Source: Thermoplasmata archaeon
GTDB lineage: Archaea; Thermoplasmatota; Thermoplasmata; Thermoplasmatales; Thermoplasmataceae
Direction of reading: 5' to 3'
Assembly (NCBI GenBank): GCA_021797055.1
Contig: JAKAAI010000021.1
Span: 1 to 23,594, forward strand
DNA: 23,594 nt
A program made the translations under genes and the position numbers. A model generated the notes under the pieces. The model searched no databases. It was not told where the DNA came from and saw only the letters and a program-made list of their open reading frames with translations. Shown one piece after another: positions 14,805 to 21,874 of the stretch. Within the stretch, counting starts at the first letter, position 1, and every line of letters begins with the position of its first letter.

Positions 14805-14813
14805 TCAATAAAT
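14805..14813 (-). promoter_or_regulatory. TATA element of the DEAD-box helicase gene
   Basis: On the minus strand this reads GATTTATTG, about 22 bases before the ATG at 14789; it is what decides the start choice for that gene. Confidence 0.4.
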
Positions 14814-14885
14814 CAGAATCCTTGTATTATCCTAATTCTATGGTAGGTAATTGCCTGCTAATATAAAAGTATGTTGTAAATAAAT

Positions 14886-15746
14886 TTACCCTTGTACTAC
14901 AACATTAGACTTGCTTCCATCAAGATACTTTCTTATGCTGTAACAGGCTCTTTGAAATGACTCGTTCCTGAAAGCATCACCCATGCCGCCGATATGTGGG
15001 GTGACTATGCAATTGGCAGGCGGATTTACCTTTATTTGAGGTTCATTCCACCAGACATCTGAAAGGTAATATTTGGTAGGGTTTTCGGAGAGAAACCTGA
15101 TCATTGAATCCTGGTCAACAATATCTGCCCTTGCGATGTTTACAATTATATTTCCATTAAAATTGCCAAGAAATTTTTCGTTTATCATTCCACGAGTCTC
15201 GCCGGTAAGTGGAGCGCATATAACAGCTATGTCAACGTTCTTCGCAATTTCCATAATGTCATGTACGGTTGTTATCCCCGCTTCCATTGTGCTCCTCCTT
15301 GTAAACGCGAACACATCCATTCCAAATGCCAACGCTATCTTTGAAACCTGTTTTCCAATGCCGCCAAAACCAATAATGCCTATTTTTTTTCTGTATAATA
15401 TATCGACATCCCTCTTTTTGAAGACTCCATTGTGCATATCAGCATTATGTGAACAGATGCTTTTAAGATGTGAGAGAACAAGCGCAAACACAGTTTCTGC
15501 AACAGGCTCGTTGTAACCGCCCGCATTGTTAAGAACAGTTATTCCGGGCGGAACCTTAGAAAGATCCAGAAAGTCTGTGCCGGCAAAGAGGCACTGGATG
15601 ATCCTTGTATTTCTTCCATAGTTCAAAGAGCCTTTGATCAGCACGACGTCTGCATCATCTATGGAATCAGCTATTTCCAGGCCGGTAATTTCTCTGCATT
15701 TATAAATAGAATCACTGTCTGCATTAAAATCAATAAAGAATTTCAT
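14886..15746 (-). CDS. D-isomer-specific 2-hydroxyacid dehydrogenase
   Basis: A 286-residue NAD(P)-dependent dehydrogenase that reduces 2-oxoacids to D-2-hydroxyacids or the reverse. The nucleotide-binding loop is IGIIGFGGIGKQVSKIA (GFGGIG at 126-131). The catalytic residues are R206 (VNIARADIVD), E235 (DVWWNEP) and H251 (VTPHIGGMGD). It is 25-45 residues shorter than typical glyoxylate reductase or phosphoglycerate dehydrogenase, with a reduced N-terminal substrate domain but all catalytic residues. The expected acidic residue after the second strand of the Rossmann fold is replaced by Thr-Arg-Arg (FAFTRRST, 147-153), which favours NADPH over NADH. Specific substrate unknown. A TATA element lies 24 bases before the ATG. 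Confidence 0.92.
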   Translation of the reverse strand: MKFFIDFNADSDSIYKCREITGLEIADSIDDADVVLIKGSLNYGRNTRIIQCLFAGTDFLDLSKVPPGITVLNNAGGYNEPVAETVFALVLSHLKSICSHNADMHNGVFKKRDVDILYRKKIGIIGFGGIGKQVSKIALAFGMDVFAFTRRSTMEAGITTVHDIMEIAKNVDIAVICAPLTGETRGMINEKFLGNFNGNIIVNIARADIVDQDSMIRFLSENPTKYYLSDVWWNEPQIKVNPPANCIVTPHIGGMGDAFRNESFQRACYSIRKYLDGSKSNVVVQG

Positions 15747-15764
15747 TGGTTAAGATTTGACCAT

Positions 15765-15774
15765 TATACTTAAA
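15765..15774 (-). promoter_or_regulatory. TATA element of the 2-hydroxyacid dehydrogenase gene
   Basis: On the minus strand this reads TTTAAGTATA, centred about 24 bases before the ATG at 15746. It lies in the 40-base gap after the HD-domain gene, so the dehydrogenase has its own promoter although the two genes are close. Confidence 0.45.
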
Positions 15775-15786
15775 TGAGTCGCTTGT

Positions 15787-17322
15787 TTATGATTCCTGTT
15801 TCGTTATCTCATGTATAAGTGAAACCCATACCTCATCAAAAAAACCGTTCTTCAGGTACCGGTTTTTTGTCTCTCCAGGTACCAGGAAAGAAATGTAGTA
15901 AGGGCGGAAGTTTGTCCACTCGTTATTCAGGGACATGAAATATGAAGAAATTTCTTCCATTTTCCTGAACCCACTATCATCAAAAATGAATATCCCCTTT
16001 GCTCCGTTTTCATCTGATAAAGATGTTGGTTCTGATGTACTTGCGAGAATAATTGCTGGTTTTCCCCTTACTATTATTCTAGGGATGCCATCATCTATGT
16101 CAGGATCAACAAGGGCAGCGTTTATTTTCTTAATGTATGAGGATATTGCATTTATTGCTGATTCCTTCCCTCCAGATATGCCGGAAGCCTCATTTATCTC
16201 TTTTTCGAATTTGACATATTTCTCGTTTCGTCCCTTGAACAGTGATGTGGGAGCATATCTCCTGTCTATCAGGCTCCTGCATATTGTATTCTCTTCCACC
16301 GCATTTTCCAGAACCATTGAACTGATTGTGCTATCAGTCATCTTACCTTTCATGAATTCAGACCAGTGGAATACTGAAAGATCGAGTTCGCCTGTGTTCA
16401 ATAGATCATAAATGCCGTATCTGATAAGCTGGTCAAATGATACCATCAGATGATGCCTCACAACCCATTTGTAGTTCTTGTATCTGGAATCGATGAACGC
16501 CTCTATTGTACCCAGAGCCTTTTCGTTAAAGGCTATCTCATAAGATCTGTTGCCTGTCTCAAATACCTCCATGCATGAAATAAGCCTCTCATAATCAACA
16601 TTACCGAAGCGTGCGCCCGTATATGTCGAATCTCTCATAATGTAATCCATTCTGTCCGCATCTATCTCAGATGAAATGATCTTCCTGAAAAGATCGACTG
16701 TTTCTTGTGTCGAGAATATTTCGCTTTTGGAGTCTGATCTGGAAAGCAGGCAGGTGACGTCGGCAGCTGAAACTGAAAGATCATTATTATTTATTCCTTC
16801 AATCTCAAACAACTTGTCGATAATCTTTATCGAGTAATATTCATGAACATAGTTTCTTGTTTCAGATGATTCCTGGTTGAATAATTTCTTATATTCGTTG
16901 TATTCATTGCCATTCTTTCTGATAAGAGCCAGCATGAAGTTCTCTGTAGTATGCGAGAAAGGGCCATGCCCAACATCATGAAGCAGGGCAGCAAGCCTTG
17001 TCGCCTGAAGGATCCTCAATTGATCAGATCCTTTGTTTAACTTTGGAAATAATTCATTGTAAAGCCCCTTCCGATTAATTGATGAGAGTATCTGAGTAGT
17101 CATTTTCGAAGACAGGTACATAGTACCAATGCTGTGAGCAAACCTTGTTCCAGTTGCTCCTGGAAAGACTAAGTTTGCGAGAGCAAGGCTTCTAATATTG
17201 TGGAGTCGGTTAATTGCAGGTGTTTTCAATATTTCGTTCTCAAGCTCTGTGATCCGAATATGTGAATGAATAGAATCGTTTATTGTCCTCTGTTTGATTT
17301 CATTCTCGAAAATATCAACCAT
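15787..17322 (-). CDS. HD-domain phosphohydrolase (dNTPase/SAMHD1-like superfamily)
   Basis: A 511-residue HD-superfamily metal-dependent phosphohydrolase. The four metal ligands are visible: H63 (GTRFAHSIGTMYLS), H115-D116 (AALLHDVGHGPFSHTTE) and D221 (SSEIDADRMDYIMRD). The DADRMDY segment corresponds to DVDKWDY of SAMHD1 and of prokaryotic relatives annotated as HD-superfamily phosphohydrolases. The catalytic domain covers about residues 20-330; the C-terminal 180 residues are a family-specific domain with charged helices and a beta-rich end. Hydrolysis of dNTPs or other nucleotides is the likely activity, probably for nucleotide-pool control; substrate is not provable from sequence. A TATA element (17346-17351) lies about 27 bases before the ATG. 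Its stop lies 40 bases before the dehydrogenase start. Confidence 0.9.
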   Translation of the reverse strand: MVDIFENEIKQRTINDSIHSHIRITELENEILKTPAINRLHNIRSLALANLVFPGATGTRFAHSIGTMYLSSKMTTQILSSINRKGLYNELFPKLNKGSDQLRILQATRLAALLHDVGHGPFSHTTENFMLALIRKNGNEYNEYKKLFNQESSETRNYVHEYYSIKIIDKLFEIEGINNNDLSVSAADVTCLLSRSDSKSEIFSTQETVDLFRKIISSEIDADRMDYIMRDSTYTGARFGNVDYERLISCMEVFETGNRSYEIAFNEKALGTIEAFIDSRYKNYKWVVRHHLMVSFDQLIRYGIYDLLNTGELDLSVFHWSEFMKGKMTDSTISSMVLENAVEENTICRSLIDRRYAPTSLFKGRNEKYVKFEKEINEASGISGGKESAINAISSYIKKINAALVDPDIDDGIPRIIVRGKPAIILASTSEPTSLSDENGAKGIFIFDDSGFRKMEEISSYFMSLNNEWTNFRPYYISFLVPGETKNRYLKNGFFDEVWVSLIHEITKQES

Positions 17323-17345
17323 TGAAGTTCTTTATGAAGAATGCG

Positions 17346-17351
17346 TATTTA
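17346..17351 (-). promoter_or_regulatory. TATA element of the HD-domain gene
   Basis: On the minus strand this reads TAAATA within GATAAATAC, about 27 bases before the ATG at 17322, again suggesting a leaderless mRNA. Confidence 0.42.
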
Positions 17352-17493
17352 TCAATTCGGATTGGTTTTACCAGTTATACTCATCCTTTTACAGACAGAA
17401 AATTCAAGTTTTAAATATGGGATCTTAACATATAAGTGTTCAAAAAATGGTAGCAAGTAACTAAAACTGAATCGTACAATACTATCATGATAC

Positions 17494-17513
17494 AAAGCAT
17501 AATGATGCTTTTT
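17494..17513 (+). terminator. Hairpin followed by T tract in the gap before the DUF981 gene
   Basis: AAAGCAT-aatg-ATGCTTT is a perfect 7-base stem with a 4-base loop, and the T run continues to 17513. On the plus strand this looks like an intrinsic terminator or RNA 3' end, yet no gene lies upstream on this strand in 17323-17493. A TTTTAAATA element at 17409-17417 could start a short RNA ending here. Confidence 0.35.
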
Positions 17514-17605
17514 CGAAGAACCAGAGAAAATTTGTCTGGTTATAAATACCTTTTAGGTAAGGCTAAGTTATTAATACCGACGCAACAATCTTTTGCTGAG
17601 TTAAT

Positions 17606-18229
17606 ATGGCAGGATTCGTAGATGATTTGGCACTGGAGTATTTCCTGGTAACACTGGTTAGCGTACTGACCCTGTACACAATAGCCTTTGTATACCTGGA
17701 ATACAGAAAGAATGGCACTAAGAACTTGAGAGTTGCAATGGCACCAGCCGGTTTCCCATTACTTATACTGGGGAGCGTTATCATGATTATTGGCCTTTTC
17801 CAGGAATTTGTATGGCCCCTTCCGGGAAGCTTCAACATATTTTACGGCGATCCTTTTCTGTTGCTGGGAATGGTAACACTCCTTTATGCAATATCCGTCC
17901 TCAGGGATTATAAACTTCAGTTCCCTGGGATATTTGCGCTTGCAATAGGTTTGCTTGCAATTGTATACGGATACAATGGGTACATCAACAGCCTCCCATC
18001 CTCTGCCGAGGCGCTAAACACCTTTATCCTGTTTATAGGATACGGTATTTTCGGTTTTCTTGTCTATCCTGTAAGCCTGATATACGACATACTGCCTTCC
18101 AAGACAAAAAGCCCAACGATTGCTAATGTAATACTGATAATATTCTTCATTGTGGTATTCCTTGCAATGGTGGCTTCAGCATATGGGGGATTGACCGCAG
18201 TAGCTGCTCACATTAAATCAGCTCCGTGA
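17606..18229 (+). CDS. DUF981 family six-helix membrane protein
   Basis: A 207-residue integral membrane protein with predicted segments at about 10-32, 48-66, 83-100, 105-123, 137-160 and 172-195. The conserved VWPLPGSFNIFYGDPFLLLG (69-88) is the signature of archaeal DUF981. The biochemical function of the family is unknown. The end MKSA-like tail is short and hydrophilic, and no soluble domain is present. ATG at 17606 is used; the best TATA candidates (TTATTAATA near 17567-17575, TATAAATA near 17541) imply an untranslated leader, unlike most genes here. A T-rich stretch follows at 18249-18260, and the large surface protein gene begins 132 bases downstream with its own promoter. Confidence 0.85.
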   Translation: MAGFVDDLALEYFLVTLVSVLTLYTIAFVYLEYRKNGTKNLRVAMAPAGFPLLILGSVIMIIGLFQEFVWPLPGSFNIFYGDPFLLLGMVTLLYAISVLRDYKLQFPGIFALAIGLLAIVYGYNGYINSLPSSAEALNTFILFIGYGIFGFLVYPVSLIYDILPSKTKSPTIANVILIIFFIVVFLAMVASAYGGLTAVAAHIKSAP

Positions 18230-18244
18230 AACACTCAGCAGAAT

Positions 18245-18260
18245 ATTATTTTTAATTTTT
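18245..18260 (+). terminator. T-rich transcription end after the DUF981 gene
   Basis: Two T5 runs (18249-18253 and 18256-18260) sit 20-30 bases after the stop codon, the kind of U-rich end that archaeal RNA polymerase uses for release. No hairpin is needed or seen. Confidence 0.35.
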
Positions 18261-18325
18261 CAAAATTTACCCTCACATTTCTTCTCTTTATAATATGATA
18301 CTAAACAATTTACTGCGTGGGATAG

Positions 18326-18337
18326 GATAAATTTATC
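18326..18337 (+). promoter_or_regulatory. Promoter of the large surface-protein gene, overlapping a 12-base palindrome
   Basis: GATAAATTTATC is a perfect palindrome. Its AAATTTAT core, centred near 18333, is about 28 bases before the ATG at 18362 and should serve as the TATA element. A regulator bound to the palindrome would block TATA-binding protein; a chance A/T palindrome is also possible. Confidence 0.42.
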
Positions 18338-18361
18338 TTTTTAGATACATTTAAGTTTTAG

Positions 18362-20821
18362 ATGGGAAAATTAAGCGGCATACTTCTCGCATTCAGTGCA
18401 CTTGCCATATTGGAATTCTTTGTTCTTTCTGCATATTATACTCCAGCTGAGAACTGGCTTTCAGCATTTTTTGGGCCTTCGGTTTACCTGATATTCGGTT
18501 TGATCTATTTCATGCTTGGTGATCCTTTCAATAATGTTGTCCTCCTGGTTTGTCTTATACTGGTGGGTGCTCTTGCTGGCCTTGGTGCAAGGAAGGGTAC
18601 CAGGGCAATCGGCGCTGCGACAACGGTATTCACGCTCTCATGGGCTTTCATTGGTTTAAGCGCTCTTTACATTGCGTCAACTCTCGGTGTGTTCTCAGGT
18701 GGCGGCATCTCCCCTGCACTGTCCATCGGCGGATTACCGATCTCACTTCCGGGTATTAGCAGTGTAACCAGATTCTTTGATGCAGTACCAACCGGAACTA
18801 ACCTCTCTTCTCTGATAGGAGAACCAATAATTCGACGAATACCTTATGTGATTCCGTCATTAGAAAGCTCTTTCTTTGGCGGATCTGGAGGCAGCCCAAC
18901 AAATTTCCTCGGAGATGCCGAGCCATTCTTCATTTATGATATAATCAATTACATCATTGTAGTAGTCACTGCCGGGATAGTGGGTTTCGTTATACACAGG
19001 CTTCTGGACAAGGACAGGAAAAAGAGACCAAAAAAGAGTCAGACAGATGACGCGGTGAAGCCAGCAGTAGCCCTGGTAATTGTTGTGATTGCATTTCTAT
19101 TCATCTTTTCATATATTCCTAATACCCACATCTCTGGTGAGAGCAGATCAGAAGTTGCCTGTTCTAACTACTCAATTTTTACGACTATACCACAGCATCC
19201 TTCGACTCTGTATCAGGGCAGCATAGCACTGGAGTTTGCCTCGGGCTTAACGGACTCAAACGCAAGTAAAGCATTTCCTTTTTCAGGATCATCTTTGCTT
19301 GGATCGATTTCCGATTCCTCGGATGCCACTTTCGCACTTTCAAGAAATGGGACGTTATACTCTCTGTATGCTATTTCGTCAAATTCCCTTTCTAAGTCAA
19401 TATTTTCAAACAACAGTGCGATAAACTCTGCGAATTTTGCTCTGCTTATGGACTCTTCATCCTTAAGCAATCTGTTTTATAACCCTCTTTTCAAGGGCCT
19501 AAGTTCAAGCGGGTTCCTGTCTAACCTCAAAAGCCTTGTGAACCTTATACCTCCTCAGTTACTGGTCATAGGTTTTCCAGGTAATGCAACCTTGGCGATG
19601 GCAGACCAAGCTGCTTCATCCATGTTTTCCTATATAGGTATTACAAACCACGTCTTCATATTTGAATTCAGTCCATCCCAGGGATCGTTACTACCAGGCC
19701 TTCCTCCCGAGAGTATTTTTCTGTATGCCGCAGACCAGCCTTTCCTTAATACAACGATTGAGGCGTCAAAGAATATAATATCACAATTTCCTGTGAGTGG
19801 ACCGCTTACAGGTCTTCAGTCAGAAATAAGCAATGGATACATAATACCTGGAAGCAGCAATGATTCAATTGGATCAACGATATTAGCAATGGGTTTCCTT
19901 AATGCATCCAGCCTTTCGAAGATTTCTGGCAGTGTATCATCAGTGAACACAACCTCAGCACTTCCTCAAGGTCTTGTATATTTTATATCCTCATTCTCTG
20001 CTAATGATTTTGCTTTTTACTATTCTTCAAACGAAACATCGCTGAATCTCCGAGATCTGACTGGAAGCTCATCAGACTGGAATTTCGGAAACGGGTTCAG
20101 CATGGTTGATCTTGCCTTTCCAGGGTATTATCCATATAATATAAGCATTGCAGGACTGAAAGGTTATAAGATTTCGGTGGTGACTGATAATTCTAATATA
20201 TCTGGAAGCATGGGTTTTAACTCAAGTTATCCAGGAGTAATGGATGTGAACCAGGGATATGTCTTGAATTCAACATTCACGCTTGGAAACCTTTCTTCTC
20301 TTGTAACGCCGCACATTGCAGTAAAAAGCACTGAGCAGAGTCGCGGTTTGGATCTCTTTGTGAACACAACAATAACAAATGATGCCCCAAAATCTATAGA
20401 AAATGTGTCCACTAATGCTTACATCACTTCGGCATATGGAAACTGCCTGAACCTGATTTCAGGATCTGCGGATAACTCCTTTGGAACGATGGCACCAGGA
20501 AGTACCAGAACAGTTTCGATGGAATTCTCAGCAAAAAACCCCGGTGTTTACTATGAGTCACCAATAAAGGTGACATATGACTACAACAACAGTTCATACA
20601 GCAGGTTCTCTCAAAGCTCACAGACATCAGTTGGAAATGAATCCCTTCTTATGGCTTACAATACAGCATTTGATGAGGGTCTTTCTTTTATCGCTGGACC
20701 TTCTTATGACACATTTCCAGTTATACACCTGCCGACATTTCTTGTTCTGCTCGGTCTAATAATACTGCTGGACATATACATTGAATATAAAGCGTTCCGC
20801 AGATGGCTCAGGAAACAGTGA
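18362..20821 (+). CDS. Large multi-pass membrane protein with sequon-rich extracytoplasmic domain
   Basis: An 819-residue protein of unknown family. The N-terminal part has membrane segments at about 5-25, 41-52, 57-76 and 83-107, a Gly/Ser/Pro-rich loop (108-188), then segments at 190-214 and 234-252 separated by a basic cytoplasmic loop (DKDRKKRPKKSQ). Residues from about 253 to 788 form one large Ser/Asn/Gly-rich domain with about 20 Asn-X-Ser/Thr sequons, for instance SNASK, FLNTTIE, SSNETS, LNSTFT and YNNSSYS. A final membrane segment (791-809) ends in the basic KAFRRWLRKQ, fixing the domain outside the cell. It is probably a heavily N-glycosylated surface protein; these wall-less acidophiles carry glycosylated membrane proteins. 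No catalytic motif is recognised. It follows the DUF981 gene on the same strand. Confidence 0.85.
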   Translation: MGKLSGILLAFSALAILEFFVLSAYYTPAENWLSAFFGPSVYLIFGLIYFMLGDPFNNVVLLVCLILVGALAGLGARKGTRAIGAATTVFTLSWAFIGLSALYIASTLGVFSGGGISPALSIGGLPISLPGISSVTRFFDAVPTGTNLSSLIGEPIIRRIPYVIPSLESSFFGGSGGSPTNFLGDAEPFFIYDIINYIIVVVTAGIVGFVIHRLLDKDRKKRPKKSQTDDAVKPAVALVIVVIAFLFIFSYIPNTHISGESRSEVACSNYSIFTTIPQHPSTLYQGSIALEFASGLTDSNASKAFPFSGSSLLGSISDSSDATFALSRNGTLYSLYAISSNSLSKSIFSNNSAINSANFALLMDSSSLSNLFYNPLFKGLSSSGFLSNLKSLVNLIPPQLLVIGFPGNATLAMADQAASSMFSYIGITNHVFIFEFSPSQGSLLPGLPPESIFLYAADQPFLNTTIEASKNIISQFPVSGPLTGLQSEISNGYIIPGSSNDSIGSTILAMGFLNASSLSKISGSVSSVNTTSALPQGLVYFISSFSANDFAFYYSSNETSLNLRDLTGSSSDWNFGNGFSMVDLAFPGYYPYNISIAGLKGYKISVVTDNSNISGSMGFNSSYPGVMDVNQGYVLNSTFTLGNLSSLVTPHIAVKSTEQSRGLDLFVNTTITNDAPKSIENVSTNAYITSAYGNCLNLISGSADNSFGTMAPGSTRTVSMEFSAKNPGVYYESPIKVTYDYNNSSYSRFSQSSQTSVGNESLLMAYNTAFDEGLSFIAGPSYDTFPVIHLPTFLVLLGLIILLDIYIEYKAFRRWLRKQ

Positions 20822-20878
20822 GCATCAATTAATTATATAGAATAAAAGCAATGTCGTTATAAAGGTATAAGATATAAG

Positions 20879-21874
20879 ATGAATCAGATTTGGACAGAAA
20901 AATTCAGGCCTGCCAGTCTTTCTGAAATTGTCGGTCAGGACGAAAATGTCGAAAAGCTCAAGGGCTTTGTCAAGAGAAAGGATATTCCACATCTCATATT
21001 TTCTGGTTCGGCTGGGACTGGAAAAACTTCTGCTGCAATTGCGCTCGCTATTGAATTATTCGGTGAAAACTGGAAGGAGAATTTCCTTGAGTTGAACGCA
21101 TCCAATAACAGAGGTATAAACGTTATAAGGGGCCACGAGGACAGAGAGGGAAAAGATACTGGGATGGTCAGCGTTAAGGATTATGCGAGGCTCAAACCAT
21201 CCAATCCTCTTGGTTTCAAGATCATATTTCTCGATGAGGCTGATCAGCTCACAGGCGACGCCCAGGCAGCACTGAGACGAACAATGGAAGTCTATTCCTC
21301 ATCAACCAGATTCATACTTTCCTGCAACTATTCATCACAGATCATACCTCCGATCCAGTCTAGATGCGTTCTGATGCGATTCAGATCACTGGATGACAAT
21401 GCAATCAAGACCCGTATATCCATCATTGCATCGAAGGAAAGTATTAAGCTTACTGACGCAGTCATCGATGCCATAATAGACGTTTCTGAAGGCGACATGA
21501 GACGTGCAATAAACGTCCTGCAGACGATGGCGTCCGCGGGCGACTTTACGGAAAAGAAGGTATTCGAAATGTTCGGTTATTCATCGCGTGATGAGTTTGC
21601 ATCGCTTATATCCACGGCACTGGAGCATGGCTTATTCGACGAGGCAAGGGAAAAACTGGATGAGATGATGATAAAAACTGGTGTTTCTGGCCTCGATCTT
21701 ATAAAGGGCATGCATTCTGTCGTAAGACGACACAGGATGGCTGGGAGGGAGAAACTAGAAGTATTAATGGCCCTCGCTGAAGCTGAGTTCAGGATCGTAG
21801 AGGGGGGAAGCGATAAGATCCAACTGGACGCCCTTCTGGCGAAACTGGTCAAGATTGGGTCGGAATTCAGCTGA
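20879..21874 (+). CDS. rfcS: Replication factor C small subunit (clamp loader ATPase)
   Basis: A 331-residue AAA+ ATPase of the complex that loads PCNA on primed DNA. Motifs: RFC box II IWTEKFRP at the N-terminus, Walker A GSAGTGKT (43-50), Walker B IIFLDEAD (115-122), sensor 1 ILSCNYSSQI, the arginine-finger QSRC (160-163) and sensor 2 GDMRRAINVLQ. The C-terminal collar domain is complete. Between NVIR (81-84) and VKDYARLKP there are 14 residues where most archaeal RfcS have two, a net insertion of about 12 residues. The segment LKPSNPLGFK after it resembles Thermoplasma RfcS as I recall it. ATG at 20879 has a TTATAAAG element about 20 bases upstream, slightly close. The stop codon overlaps that of the convergent hef-type gene. 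No RfcL gene lies in the window. Confidence 0.96.
   Translation: MNQIWTEKFRPASLSEIVGQDENVEKLKGFVKRKDIPHLIFSGSAGTGKTSAAIALAIELFGENWKENFLELNASNNRGINVIRGHEDREGKDTGMVSVKDYARLKPSNPLGFKIIFLDEADQLTGDAQAALRRTMEVYSSSTRFILSCNYSSQIIPPIQSRCVLMRFRSLDDNAIKTRISIIASKESIKLTDAVIDAIIDVSEGDMRRAINVLQTMASAGDFTEKKVFEMFGYSSRDEFASLISTALEHGLFDEAREKLDEMMIKTGVSGLDLIKGMHSVVRRHRMAGREKLEVLMALAEAEFRIVEGGSDKIQLDALLAKLVKIGSEFS

Noticed and set aside
17334..17414. 26-codon ORF just upstream of the HD-domain gene on the opposite strand
   Set aside because: It lies over the HD gene's promoter, with no promoter or ribosome site of its own.
17488..17622. 44-codon ORF overlapping the DUF981 start
   Set aside because: It runs through a hairpin, the promoter region and the start of a real gene in another frame; no independent support.
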